Shown piece by piece: positions 30,562 to 45,499 of a DNA stretch of 64,000 nt. Position numbers and translations under genes: made by a program. How positions within the stretch are numbered: position 1 is the first letter of the stretch; every line of letters starts with the position of its first letter. The DNA is from Alentia gelatinosa (Eukaryota > Annelida > Polychaeta > Phyllodocida > Polynoidae). The DNA is taken from contig OX465589.1 in the NCBI GenBank assembly GCA_950022655.1, positions 24,295,626 through 24,359,625 on the forward strand, written 5' to 3'. The notes beneath the pieces are model-generated. The model made no database searches. It was given only the letters and a program-made list of their open reading frames with translations, and was not told the DNA's origin.

Positions 30562-33299
30562 GCATGTCCCCTGCAACTATTTTTCTTTGTAAGACCAAGT
30601 CTAATTAAACAAATTGAAAGGACTAGAGGCCAACCGTATATTAACTACATTCACATAATTACAATGAGGACCTTCAAATGCTATACACACAGTGGAAAGC
30701 TAAGTGTGCATGGAAGTGTTACCCAAATGATATGAGGGTAGTCTATGCCAAGTAGAGACCTGCTAATATGTTGCTGCATATGCAGTAATGGGTGATAGAT
30801 GGAGAAAATGTTTTAATATGTCGCAGTTTGAAATATGTATGAAATCCTTTTGGAGCGACATTTTAATTGAAGAATTTTTCTTACCACTTCTTTTAATATT
30901 TCTCATGGTGAATTGGTTTAAACTTTTCCCAGGTGCCCTGTTGACCCTCCTATAAAGTTATGGGTGATAGATGCAGTGAGTGTCACATACCTTATTTTAA
31001 AAGAGTATGTCGGAAGAAACAAGAATGTCAGACCTGGACGTCCCCCTGCATTGGGGATTTTCCGCACCTCCAGGTCTGGCATGTCCCCTGCAACTATTTT
31101 GCTTTGTAAGACCAAGTCTAATTAAACAAATTGGACATTAAGCTACCCAAACAAACTGTGTGGGACCTAAAAGGACTAGAGGCCAACCGTATATTAACTA
31201 CATTCACATAATTACAATGAGGACTTTCAAATGCTATACACATAGTGGAAAGCTAAGTGTGCATGGAAGTGTTACCCAAATGATATGAGGGTAGTCTATG
31301 CCAAGTAGAGACCTGCTAATATGTTGCTGCATATGCAGTGATGGGTGATAGATGGAGAAAATGTTTTAATATCCCACAGTTTGAAATATGTATGAAATCT
31401 TTTTGGAGCGACATTTTAATTGAAGAATTTGTCTTACCACTTCTTTTAATATTTCTCATGGTGAATTGGTTTAAACTTTTCCCAGGTGCCCTGTTGACCC
31501 TCCTATAAAGTTATGGGTGAAAGATGCAGTGAGTGTCACATACCTTATTTTTAAAGAGTATGTCAGAAGAAACAAGAATGTCAGACCTGGACGTCCCCCT
31601 GCATGGGGGATTTTCCGCACCTCCAGGTCTGGCATGTCCCCTGCAACTATTTTTCTTTGTAAGACCAAGTCTAATTAAACAAATTGAAAGGACTAGAGGC
31701 CAACCGTATATTAACTACATTCACATAATTACAATGAGGACCTTCAAATGCTATACACACAGTGGAAAGCTAAGTGTGCATGGAAGTGTTACCCAAATGA
31801 TATGAGGGTAGTCTATGCCAAGTAGAGACCTGCTAATATGTTGCTGCATATGCAGTGATGGGTGATAGATGGAGAAAATGTTTTAATATGTCGCAGTTTG
31901 AAATATGTATGAAATCCTTTTGGAGCGACATTTTAATTGAAGAATTTGTCTTACCACTTCTTTTAATATTTCTCATGGTGAATTGGTTTAAACTTTTCCC
32001 AGGTGCCCTGTTGACCCTCCTATAAAGTTATGGGTGATAGATGCAGTGAGTGTCACATACCTTATTTTAAAAGAGTATGTCAGAAGAAACAAGAATGTCA
32101 GACCTGGACGTCCCCCTGCATTGGGGATTTTCCGCACCTCCAGGTCTGGCATGTCCCCTGCAACTATTTTGCTTTGTAAGACCAAGTCTAATTAAACAAA
32201 TTGGACATAAAGCTACCCAAACAAACTGTGTGGGACCTAAAAGGACTAGAGGCCAACCGTATATTAACTACATTCACATAATTACAATGAGGACTTTCAA
32301 ATGCTATACACATAGTGGAAAGCTAAGTGTGCATGGAAGTGTTACCCAAATGATATGAGGGTAGTCTATGCCAAGTAGAGACCTGCTAATATGTTGCTGC
32401 ATATGCAGTGATGGGTAATAGATGGAGAAAATGTTTTAATATCTCACAGTTTGAAATATGTATGAAATCTTTTTGGAGCGACATTTTAATTGAAGAATTT
32501 GTCTTACCACTTCTTTTAATATTTCTCATGGTGAATTGGTTTAAACTTCTCCCAGGTGCCCTGTTGACCCTCCTATAAAGTTATGGGTGAAAGATGCAGT
32601 GAGTGTCACATACCTTATTTTAAAAGAGTATGTCAGAAGAAACAAGAATGTCAGACCTGGAAGTCCCCCTGCATGGGGGATTTTCCGCACCTCCAGGTCT
32701 GGCATGTCCCCTGCAACTATTTTTCTTTGTAAGACCAAGTCTAATTAAACAAATTGAAAGGACTAGAGGCCAACCGTATATTAACTACATTCACATAATT
32801 ACAATGAGGACCTTCAAATGCTATACACACAGTGGAAAGCTAAGTGTGCATGGAAGTGTTACCCAAATGATATGAGGGTAGTCTATGCCAAGTAGAGACC
32901 TGCTAATATGTTGCTGCATATGCAGTAATGGGTGATAGATGGAGAAAATGTTTTAATATGTCGCAGTTTGAAATATGTATGAAATCCTTTTGGAGCGACA
33001 TTTTAATTGAAGAATTTGTCTTACCACTTCTTTTAATATTTCTCATGGTGAATTGGTTTAAACTTTTCCCAGGTGCCCTGTTGACCCTCCTATAAAGTTA
33101 TGGGTGATAGATGCAGTGAGTGTCACATACCTTATTTTAAAAGAGTATGTCAGAAGAAACAAGAATGTCAGACCTGGACGTCCCCCTGCATTGGGGATTT
33201 TCCGCACCTCCAGGTCTGGCATGTCCCCTGCAACTATTTTTCTTTGTAAGACCAAGTCTAATTAAACAAATTGGACATTAAGCTACCCAAACAAACTGT

Positions 33300-33810
33300 G
33301 TGGGACCTAAAAGGACTAGAGGCCAACCGTATATTAACTACATTCACATAATTACAATGAGGACTTTCAAATGCTATACACATAGTGGAAAGCTAAGTGT
33401 GCATGGAAGTGTTACCCAAATGATATGAGGGTAGTCTATGCCAAGTAGAGACCTGCTAATATGTTGCTGCATATGCAGTGATGGGTGATAGATGGAGAAA
33501 ATGTTTTAATATGTCGCAGTTTTAAATATGTATGAAATCCTTTTGGAGCGATATTTTAATTGAAGAATTTGTCTTACCACTTCTTTTAATATTTCTCATG
33601 GTGAATTGGTTTAAACTTTTCCCAGGTGCCCTGTTGACCCTCCTATAAAGTTATGGGTGATAGATGCAGTGAGTGTCACATACCTTATTTTAAAAGAGTA
33701 TGTCAGAAGAAACAAGAATGTCAGACCTGGACGTCCCCCTGCATTGGGGATTTTCCGCACCTCCAGGTCTGGCATGTCCCCTGCAACTATTTTTCTTTGT
33801 AAGACCAAGT
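33300..33810. repeat. A-to-B chimeric monomer in family 2
   Basis: This unit starts with type A marks (ACTTTCAAATG, CACATAG, CAGTGATG, GCGATATTTT) and ends with type B marks (GGTGATAG, CATTGGGG). It is where the 517/553 alternation breaks. A mirror case near 38040-38570 has the 36-bp block that precedes type A but type B sequence after it. Both are expected from crossover or conversion inside a monomer. Confidence 0.8.
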
Positions 33811-36800
33811 CTAATTAAACAAATTGAAAGGACTAGAGGCCAACCGTATATTAACTACATTCACATAATTACAATGAGGACCTTCAAATGCTATACACAC
33901 AGTGGAAAGCTAAGTGTGCATGGAAGTGTAACCCAAATGATATGAGGGTAGTCTATGCCAAGTAGAGACCTGCTAATATGTTGCTGCATATGCAGTAATG
34001 GGTGATAGATGGAGAAAATGTTTTAATATGTCGCAGTTTGAAATATGTATGAAATCCTTTTGGAGCGACATTTTAATTGAAGAATTTGTCTTACCACTTC
34101 TTTTAATATTTCTCATGGTGAATTGGTTTAAACTTTTCCCAGGTGCCCTGTTGACCCTCCTATAAAGTTATGGGTGAAAGATGCAGTGAGTGTCACATAC
34201 CTTATTTTAAAAGAGTATGTCAGAAGAAACAAGAATGTCAGACCTGGAAGTCCCCCTGCATGGGGGATTTTCCGCACCTCCAGGTCTGGCATGTCCCCTG
34301 CAACTATTTTTCTTTGTAAGACCAAGTCTAATTAAACAAATTGAAAGGACTAGAGGCCAACCGTATATTAACTACATTCACATAATTACAATGAGGACCT
34401 TCAAATGCTATACACACAGTGGAAAGCTAAGTGTGCATGGAAGTGTTACCCAAATGATATGAGGGTAGTCTATGCCAAGTAGAGACCTGCTAATATGTTG
34501 CTGCATATGCAGTAATGGGTGATAGATGGAGAAAATGTTTTAATATGTCGCAGTTTGAAATATGTATGAAATCCTTTTGGAGCGACATTTTAATTGAAGA
34601 ATTTGTCTTACCACTTCTTTTAATATTTCTCATGGTGAATTGGTTTAAACTTTTCCCAGGTGCCCTGTTGACCCTCCTATAAAGTTATGGGTGATAGATG
34701 CAGTGAGTGTCACATACCTTATTTTAAAAGAGTATGTCAGAAGAAACAAGAATGTCAGACCTGGACGTCCCCCTGCATTGGGGATTTTCCGCACCTCCAG
34801 GTCTGGCATGTCCCCTGCAACTATTTTTCTTTGTAAGACCAAGTCTAATTAAACAAATTGGACATTAAGCTACCCAAACAAACTGTGTGGGACCTAAAAG
34901 GACTAGAGGCCAACCGTATATTAACTACATTCACATAATTACAATGAGGACTTTCAAATGCTATACACATAGTGGAAAGCTAAGTGTGCATGGAAGTGTT
35001 ACCCAAATGATATGAGGGTAGTCTATGCCAAGTAGAGACCTGCTAATATGTTGCTGCATATGCAGTGATGGGTGATAGATGGACAAAATGTTTTAATATG
35101 TCGCAGTTTTAAATATGTATGAAATCCTTTTGGAGCGATATTTTAATTGAAGAATTTGTCTTACCACTTCTTTTAATATTTCTCATGGTGAATTGGTTTA
35201 AACTTTTCCCAGGTGCCCTGTTGACCCTCCTATAAAGTTATGGGTGAAAGATGCAGTGAGTGTCACATACCTTATTTTAAAAGAGTATGTCAGAAGAAAC
35301 AAGAATGTCAGACCTGGACGTCCCCCTGCATGGGGGATTTTCCGCACCTCCAGGTCTGGCATGTCCCCTGCAACTATTTTTCTTTGTAAGACCAAGTCTA
35401 ATTAAACAAATTGAAAGGACTAGAGGCCAACCGTATATTAACTACATTCACATAATTACAATGAGGACCTTCAAATGCTATACACACAGTGGAAAGCTAA
35501 GTGTGCATGGAAGTGTTACCCAAATGATATGAGGGTAGTCTATGCCAAGTAGAGACCTGCTAATATGTTGCTGCATATGCAGTAATGGGTGATAGATGGA
35601 GAAAATGTTTTAATATGTCGCAGTTTGAAATATGTATGAAATCCTTTTGGAGCGACATTTTAATTGAAGAATTTGTCTTACCACTTCTTTTAATATTTCT
35701 CATGGTGAATTGGTTTAAACTTTTCCCAGGTGCCCTGTTGACCCTCCTATAAAGTTATGGGTGATAGATGCAGTGAGTGTCACATACCTTATTTTAAAAG
35801 AGTATGTCAGAAGAAACAAGAATGTCAGACCTGGACGTCCCCCTGCATTGAGGATTTTCCGCACCTCCAGGTCTGGCATGTCCCCTGCAACTATTTTTCT
35901 TTGTAAGACCAAGTCTAATTAAACAAATTGAAAGGACTAGAGGCCAACCGTATATTAACTACATTCACATAATTACAATGAGGACCTTCAAATGCTATAC
36001 ACACAGTGGAAAGCTAAGTGTGCATGGAAGTGTAACCCAAATGATATGAGGGTAGTCTATGCCAAGTAAAGACCTGCTAATATGTTGCTGCATATGCAGT
36101 AATGGGTGATAGATGGAGAAAATGTTTTAATATGTCGCAGTTTGAAATATGTATGAAATCCTTTTGGAGCGACATTTTAATTGAAGAATTTGTCTTACCA
36201 CTTCTTTTAATATTTCTCATGGTGAATTGGTTTAAACTTTTCCCAGGTGCCCTGTTGACCCTCCTATAAAGTTATGGGTGATAGATGCAGTGAGTGTCAC
36301 ATACCTTATTTTAAAAGAGTATGTCAGAAGAAACAAGAATGTCAGACCTGGACGTCCCCCTGCATTGGGGATTTTCCGCACCTCCAGGTCTGGCATGTCC
36401 CCTGCAACTATTTTTCTTTGTAAGACCAAGTCTAATTAAACAAATTGAAAGGACTAGAGGCCAACCGTATATTAACTACATTCACATAATTACAATGAGG
36501 ACCTTCAAATGCTATACACACAGTGGAAAGCTAAGTGTGCATGGAAGTGTAACCCAAATGATATGAGGGTAGTCTATGCCAAGTAAAGACCTGCTAATAT
36601 GTTGCTGCATATGCAGTAATGGGTGATAGATGGAGAAAATGTTTTAATATGTCGCAGTTTGAAATATGTATGAAATCCTTTTGGAGCGACATTTTAATTG
36701 AAGAATTTGTCTTACCACTTCTTTTAATATTTCTCATGGTGAATTGGTTTAAACTTTTCCCAGGTGCCCTGTTGACCCTCCTATAAAGTTATGGGTGATA

Positions 36801-37301
36801 GATGCAGTGAGTGTCACATACCTTATTTTAAAAGAGTATGTCAGAAGAAACAAGAATGTCAGACCTGGACGTCCCCCTGCATTGGGGATTTTCCGCACCT
36901 CCAGGTCTGGCATGTCCCCTGCAACTATTTTTCTTTGTAAGACCAAGTCTAATTAAACAAATTGGACATTAAGCTACCCAAACAAACTGTGTGGGACCTA
37001 AAAGGACTAGAGGCCAACCGTATATTAACTACATTCACATAATTACAATGAGGACTTTCAAATGCTATACACATAGTGGAAAGCTAAGTGTGCATGGAAG
37101 TGTTACCCAAATGATATGAGGGTAGTCTATGCCAAGTAGAGACCTGCTAATATGTTGCTGCATATGCAGTGATGGGTGATAGATGGAGAAAATGTTTTAA
37201 TATGTCGCAGTTTGAAATATGTATGAAATCCTTTTGGAGCGATATTTTAATTGAAGAATTTGTCTTACCACTTCTTTTAATATTTCTCATGGTGAATTGG
37301 T

Positions 37302-40300
37302 TTAAACTTTTCCCAGGTGCCCTGTTGACCCTCCTATAAAGTTATGGGTGAAAGATGCAGTGAGTGTCACATACCTTATTTTAAAAGAGTATGTCAGAAG
37401 AAACAAGAATGTCAGACCTGGACGTCCCCCTGCATGGGGGATTTTCCGCACCTCCAGGTCTGGCATGTCCCCTGCAACTATTTTTCTTTGTAAGACCAAG
37501 TCTAATTAAACAAATTGAAAGGACTAGAGGCCAATCGTATATTAACTACATTCACATAATTACAATGAGGACCTTCAAATGCTATACACACAGTGGAAAG
37601 CTAAGTGTGCATGGAAGTGTTACCCAAATGATATGAGGGTAGTCTATGCCAAGTAGAGACCTGCTAATATGTTGCTGCATATGCAGTAATGGGTGATAGA
37701 TGGAGAAAATGTTTTAATATGTCGCAGTTTGAAATATGTATGAAATCCTTTTGGAGCGACATTTTAATTGAAGAATTTGTCTTACCACTTCTTTTAATAT
37801 TTCTCATGGTGAATTGGTTTAAACTTTTCCCAGGTGCCCTGTTGACCCTCCTATAAAGTTATGGGTGATAGATGCAGTGAGTGTCACATACCTTATTTTA
37901 AAAGAGTATGTCAGAAGAAACAAGAATGTCAGACCTGGACGTCCCCCTGCATTGGGGATTTTCCGCACCTCCAGGTCTGGCATGTCCCCTGCAACTATTT
38001 TTCTTTGTAAGACCAAGTCTAATTAAACAAATTGGACATTAAGCTACCCAAACAAACTGTGTGGGACCTAAAAGGACTAGAGGCCAACCGTATATTAACT
38101 ACATTCACATAATTACAATGAGGACCTTCAAATGCTATACACACAGTGGAAAGCTAAGTGTGCATGGAAGTGTTACCCAAATGATATGAGGGTAGTCTAT
38201 GCCAAGTAGAGACCTGCTAATATGTTGCTGCATATGCAGTAATGGGTGATAGATGGAGAAAATGTTTTAATATGTCGCAGTTTGAAATATGTATGAAATC
38301 CTTTTGGAGCGACATTTTAATTGAAGAATTTGTCTTACCACTTCTTTTAATATTTCTCATGGTGAATTGGTTTAAACTTTTCCCAGGTGCCCTGTTGACC
38401 CTCCTATAAAGTTATGGGTGATAGATGCAGTGAGTGTCACATACCTTATTTTAAAAGAGTATGTCAGAAGAAACAAGAATGTCAGACCTGGACGTCCCCC
38501 TGCATTGAGGATTTTCCGCACCTCCAGGTCTGGCATGTCCCCTGCAACTATTTTTCTTTGTAAGACCAAGTCTAATTAAACAAATTGAAAGGACTAGAGG
38601 CCAACCGTATATTAACTACATTCACATAATTACAATGAGGACCTTCAAATGCTATACACACAGTGGAAAGCTAAGTGTGCATGGAAGTGTAACCCAAATG
38701 ATATGAGGGTAGTCTATGCCAAGTAAAGACCTGCTAATATGTTGCTGCATATGCAGTAATGGGTGATAGATGGAGAAAATGTTTTAATATGTCGCAGTTT
38801 GAAATATGTATGAAATCCTTTTGGAGCGACATTTTAATTGAAGAATTTGTCTTACCACTTCTTTTAATATTTCTCATGGTGAATTGGTTTAAACTTTTCC
38901 CAGGTGCCCTGTTGACCCTCCTATAAAGTTATGGGTGATAGATGCAGTGAGTGTCACATACCTTATTTTAAAAGAGTATGTCAGAAGAAACAAGAATGTC
39001 AGACCTGGACGTCCCCCTGCATTGGGGATTTTCCGCACCTCCAGGTCTGGCATGTCCCCTGCAACTATTTTTCTTTGTAAGACCAAGTCTAATTAAACAA
39101 ATTGGACATTAAGCTACCCAAACAAACTGTGTGGGACCTAAAAGGACTAGAGGCCAACCGTATATTAACTACATTCACATAATTACAATGAGGACTTTCA
39201 AATGCTATACACATAGTGGAAAGCTAAGTGTGCATGGAAGTGTTACCCAAATGATATGAGGGTAGTCTATGCCAAGTAGAGTCCTGCTAATATGTTGCTG
39301 CATATGCAGTGATGGGTGATAGATGGAGAAAATGTTTTAATATGTCGCAGTTTGAAATATGTATGAAATCCTTTTGGAGCGATATTTTAATTGAAGAATT
39401 TGTCTTACCACTTCTTTTAATATTTCTCATGGTGAATTGGTTTAAACTTTTCCCAGGTGCCCTGTTGACCCTCCTATAAAGTTATGGGTGAAAGATGCAG
39501 TGAGTGTCACATACCTTATTTTAAAAGAGTATGTCAGAAGAAACAAGAATGTCAGACCTGGACGTCCCCCTGCATGGGGGATTTTCCGCACCTCCAGGTC
39601 TGGCATGTCCCCTGCAACTATTTTTCTTTGTAAGACCAAGTCTAATTAAACAAATTGAAAGGACTAGAGGCCAATCGTATATTAACTACATTCACATAAT
39701 TACAATGAGGACCTTCAAATGCTATACACACAGTGGAAAGCTAAGTGTGCATGGAAGTGTTACCCAAATGATATGAGGGTAGTCTATGCCAAGTAGAGAC
39801 CTGCTAATATGTTGCTGCATATGCAGTAATGGGTGATAGATGGACAAAATGTTTTAATATGTCGCAGTTTGAAATATGTATGAAATCCTTTTGGAGCGAC
39901 ATTTTAATTGAAGAATTTGTCTTACCACTTCTTTTAATATTTCTCATGGTGAATTGGTTTAAACTTTTCCCAGGTGCCCTGTTGACCCTCCTATAAAGTT
40001 ATGGGTGATAGATGCAGTGAGTGTCACATACCTTATTTTAAAAGAGTATGTCAGAAGAAACAAGAATGTCAGACCTGGACGTCCCCCTGCATTGGGGATT
40101 TTCCGCACCTCCAGGTCTGGCATGTCCCCTGCAACTATTTTTCTTTGTAAGACCAAGTCTAATTAAACAAATTGGACATTAAGCTACCCAAACAAACTGT
40201 GTGGGACCTAAAAGGACTAGAGGCCAACCGTATATTAACTACATTCACATAATTACAATGAGGACCTTCAAATGCTATACACACAGTGGAAAGCTAAGTG

Positions 40301-41960
40301 TGCATGGAAGTGTTACCCAAATGATATGAGGGTAGTCTATGCCAAGTAGAGACCTGCTAATATGTTGCTGCATATGCAGTAATGGGTGATAGATGGAGAA
40401 AATGTTTTAATATGTCGCAGTTTGAAATATGTATGAAATCCTTTTGGAGCGACATTTTAATTGAAGAATTTGTCTTACCACTTCTTTTAATATTTCTCAT
40501 GGTGAATTGGTTTAAACTTTTCCCAGGTGCCCTGTTGACCCTCCTATAAAGTTATGGGTGATAGATGCAGTGAGTGTCACATACCTTATTTTAAAAGAGT
40601 ATGTCAGAAGAAACAAGAATGTCAGACCTGGACGTCCCCCTGCATTGAGGATTTTCCGCACCTCCAGGTCTGGCATGTCCCCTGCAACTATTTTTCTTTG
40701 TAAGACCAAGTCTAATTAAACAAATTGAAAGGACTAGAGGCCAACCGTATATTAACTACATTCACATAATTACAATGAGGACCTTCAAATGCTATACACA
40801 CAGTGGAAAGCTAAGTGTGCATGGAAGTGTAACCCAAATGATATGAGGGTAGTCTATGCCAAGTAAAGACCTGCTAATATGTTGCTGCATATGCAGTAAT
40901 GGGTGATAGATGGAGAAAATGTTTTAATATGTCGCAGTTTGAAATATGTATGAAATCCTTTTGGAGCGACATTTTAATTGAAGAATTTGTCTTACCACTT
41001 CTTTTAATATTTCTCATGGTGAATTGGTTTAAACTTTTCCCAGGTGCCCTGTTGACCCTCCTATAAAGTTATGGGTGATAGATGCAGTGAGTGTCACATA
41101 CCTTATTTTAAAAGAGTATGTCAGAAGAAACAAGAATGTCAGACCTGGACGTCCCCCTGCATTGGGGATTTTCCGCACCTCCAGGTCTGGCATGTCCCCT
41201 GCAACTATTTTTCTTTGTAAGACCAAGTCTAATTAAACAAATTGGACATTAAGCTACCCAAACAAACTGTGTGGGACCTAAAAGGACTAGAGGCCAACCG
41301 TATATTAACTACATTCACATAATTACAATGAGGACTTTCAAATGCTATACACATAGTGGAAAGCTAAGTGTGCATGGAAGTGTTACCCAAATGATATGAG
41401 GGTAGTCTATGCCAAGTAGAGACCTGCTAATATGTTGCTGCATATGCAGTGATGGGTGATAGATGGAGAAAATGTTTTAATATGTCGCAGTTTGAAATAT
41501 GTATGAAATCCTTTTGGAGCGATATTTTAATTGAAGAATTTGTCTTACCACTTCTTTTAATATTTCTCATGGTGAATTGGTTTAAACTTTTCCCAGGTGC
41601 CCTGTTGACCCTCCTATAAAGTTATGGGTGAAAGATGCAGTGAGTGTCACATACCTTATTTTAAAAGAGTATGTCAGAAGAAACAAGAATGTCAGACCTG
41701 GACGTCCCCCTGCATGGGGGATTTTCCGCACCTCCAGGTCTGGCATGTCCCCTGCAACTATTTTTCTTTGTAAGACCAAGTCTAATTAAACAAATTGAAA
41801 GGACTAGAGGCCAATCGTATATTAACTACATTCACATAATTACAATGAGGACCTTCAAATGCTATACACACAGTGGAAAGCTAAGTGTGCATGGAAGTGT
41901 TACCCAAATGATATGAGGGTAGTCTATGCCAAGTAGAGACCTGCTAATATGTTGCTGCAT
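37302..41960. repeat. 2140-bp higher-order repeat zone in family 2
   Basis: Rare variants recur every 2140 bp: CCAATCGTAT at about 37534, 39674 and 41814; CATTGAGGATT at about 38507 and 40647; AAGTAAAGAC at about 38723 and 40863. The unit is two dimers. A related but irregular set of variants appears at 35850-36590. Confidence 0.88.
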
Positions 41961-44900
41961 ATGCAGTAATGGGTGATAGATGGACAAAATGTTTTAATAT
42001 GTCGCAGTTTGAAATATGTATGAAATCCTTTTGGAGCGACATTTTAATTGAAGAATTTGTCTTACCACTTCTTTTAATATTTCTCATGGTGAATTGGTTT
42101 AAACTTTTCCCAGGTGCCCTGTTGACCCTCCTATAAAGTTATGGGTGATAGATGCAGTGAGTGTCACATACCTTATTTTAAAAGAGTATGTCAGAAGAAA
42201 CAAGAATGTCAGACCTGGACGTCCCCCTGCATTGGGGATTTTCCGCACCTCCAGGTCTGGCATGTCCCCTGCAACTATTTTTCTTTGTAAGACCAAGTCT
42301 AATTAAACAAATTGGACATTAAGCTACCCAAACAAACTGTGTGGGACCTAAAAGGACTAGAGGCCAACCGTATATTAACTACATTCACATAATTACAATG
42401 AGGACTTTCAAATGCTATACACATAGTGGAAAGCTAAGTGTGCATGGAAGTGTTACCCAAATGATATGAGGGTAGTCTATGCCAAGTAGAGACCTGCTAA
42501 TATGTTGCTGCATATGCAGTGATGGGTGATAGATGGAGAAAATGTTTTAATATGTCGCAGTTTGAAATATGTATGAAATCCTTTTGGAGCGATATTTTAA
42601 TTGAAGAATTTGTCTTACCACTTCTTTTAATATTTCTCATGGTGAATTGGTTTAAACTTTTCTCAGGTGCCCTGTTGACCCTCCTATAAAGTTATGGGTG
42701 AAAGATGCAGTGAGTGTCACATACCTTATTTTAAAAGAGTATGTCAGAAGAAACAAGAATGTCAGACCTGGACGTCCCCCTGCATGGGGGATTTTCCGCA
42801 CCTCCAGGTCTGGCATGTCCCCTGCAACTATTTTTCTTTGTAAGACCAAGTCTAATTAAACAAATTGAAAGGACTTGAGGCCAACCGTATATTAACTACA
42901 TTCACATAATTACAATGAGGACCTTCAAATGCTATACACACAGTGGAAAGCTAAGTGTGCATGGAAGTGTTACCCAAATGATATGAGGGTAGTCTATGCC
43001 AAGTAGAGACCTGCTAATATGTTGCTGCATATGCAGTGATGGGTGATAGATGGAGAAAATGTTTTAATATGTCGCAGTTTGAAATATGTATGAAATCCTT
43101 TTGGAGCGACATTTTAATTGAAGAATTTGTCTTACCACTTCTTTTAATATTTCTCATGGTGAATTGGTTTAAACTTTTCCCAGGTGCCCTGTTGACCCTC
43201 CTATAAAGTTATGGGTGAAAGATGCAGTGAGTGTCACATCCCTTATTTTAAAAGAGTATGTCGGAAGAAACAAGAATGTCAGACCTGGACGTCCCCCTGC
43301 ATTGGGGATTTTCCGCACCTCCAGGTCTGGCATGTCCCCTGCAACTATTTTTCTTTGTAAGACCAAGTCTAATTAAACAAATTGGACATTAAGCTACCCA
43401 AACAAACTGTGTGGGACCTAAAAGGACTAGAGGCCAACCGTATATTAACTACATTCACATAATTACAATGAGGACTTTCAAATGCTATACACATAGTGGA
43501 AAGCTAAGTGTGCATGGAAGTGTTACCCAAATGATATGAGGGTAGTCTATGCCAAGTAGAGACCTGCTAATATGTTGCTGCATATGCAGTGATGGGTGAT
43601 AGATGGACAAAATGTTTTAATATGTCGCAGTTTGAAATATGTATGAAATCCTTTTGGAGCGACATTTTAATTGAAGAATTTGTCTTACCACTTCTTTTAA
43701 TATTTCTCATGGTGAATTGGTTTAAACTTTTCCCAGGTGCCCTGTTGACCCTCCTATAAAGTTATGGGTGAAAGATGCAGTGAGTGTCACATACCTTATT
43801 TTAAAAGAGTATGTCAGAAGAAACAAGAATGTCAGACCTGGACGTCCCCCTGCATGGGGGATTTTCCGCACCTCCAGGTCTGGCATGTCCCCTGCAACTA
43901 TTTTTCTTTGTAAGACCAAGTCTAATTAAACAAATTGAAAGGACTAGAGGCCAACCGTATATTAACTACATTCACATAATTACAATGAGGACCTTCAAAT
44001 GCTATACACACAGTGGAAAGCTAAGTGTGCATGGAAGTGTTACCCAAATGATATGAGGGTAGTCTATGCCAAGTAGAGACCTGCTAATATGTTGCTGCAT
44101 ATGCAGTAATGGGTGATAGATGGACAAAATGTTTTAATATGTCGCAGTTTGAAATATGTATGAAATCCTTTTGGAGCGACATTTTAATTGAAGAATTTGT
44201 CTTACCACTTCTTTTAATATTTCTCATGGTGAATTGGTTTAAACTTTTCCCAGGTGCCCTGTTGACCCTCCTATAAAGTTATGGGTGATAGATGCAGTGA
44301 GTGTCACATACCTTATTTTAAAAGAGTATGTCAGAAGAAACAAGAATGTCAGACCTGGACGTCCCCCTGCATTAGGGATTTTCCGCACCTCCAGGTCTGG
44401 CATGTCCCCTGCAACTATTTTGCTTTGTAAGACCAAGTCTAATTAAACAAATTGGACATTAAGCTACCCAAACAAACTGTGTGGGACCTAAAAGGACTAG
44501 AGGCCAACCGTATATTAACTACATTCACATAATTACAATGAGGACTTTCAAATGCTATACACATAGTGGAAAGCTAAGTGTGCATGGAAGTGTTACCCAA
44601 ATGATATGAGGGTAGTCTATGCCAAGTAGAGACCTGCTAATATGTTGCTGCATATGCAGTGATGGGTGATAGATGGAGAAAATGTTTTAATATGTCGCAG
44701 TTTTAAATATGTATTAAATCCTTTTGGAGCGATATTTTATTTGAAGAATTTGTCTTACCACTTCTTTTAATATTTCTCATGGTGAATTGGTTTAAACTTT
44801 TCCCAGGTGCCCTGTTGACCCTCCTATAAAGTTATGGGTGAAAGATGCAGTGAGTTTGACATACCTTATTTTAAAAGAGTATGTCAGAAGAAACAAGAAT

Positions 44901-45499
44901 GTCAGACCTGGACGTCCCCCTGCATGGGGGATTTTCCGCACCTCCAGGTCTGGCATGTCCCCTGCAACTATTTTTCTTTGTAAGACCAAGTCTAATTAAA
45001 CAAATTGAAAGGACTAGAGGCCAACCGTATATTAACTACATTCACATAATTACAATGAGGACCTTCAAATGCTATACACACAGTGGAAAGCTAAGTGTGC
45101 ATGGAAGTGTTACCCAAATGATATGAGGGTAGTCTATGCCAAGTACAGACCTGCTAATATGTTGCTGCATATGCAGTAATGGGTGATAGATGGACAAAAT
45201 GTTTTAATATGTCGCAGTTTGAAATATGTATGAAATCCTTTTGGAGCGACATTTTAATTGAAGAATTTGTCTTACCACTTCTTTTAATATTTCTCATGGT
45301 GAATTGGTTTAAACTTTTCCCAGGTGCCCTGTTGACCCTCCTATAAAGTTATGGGTGATAGATGCAGTGAGTGTCACATCCCTTATTTTAAAAGAGTATG
45401 TCGGAAGAAACAAGAATGTCAGACCTGGACGTCCCCCTGCATTGGGGATTTTCCGCACCTCCAGGTCTGGCATGTCCCCTGCAACTATTTTGCTTTGTA

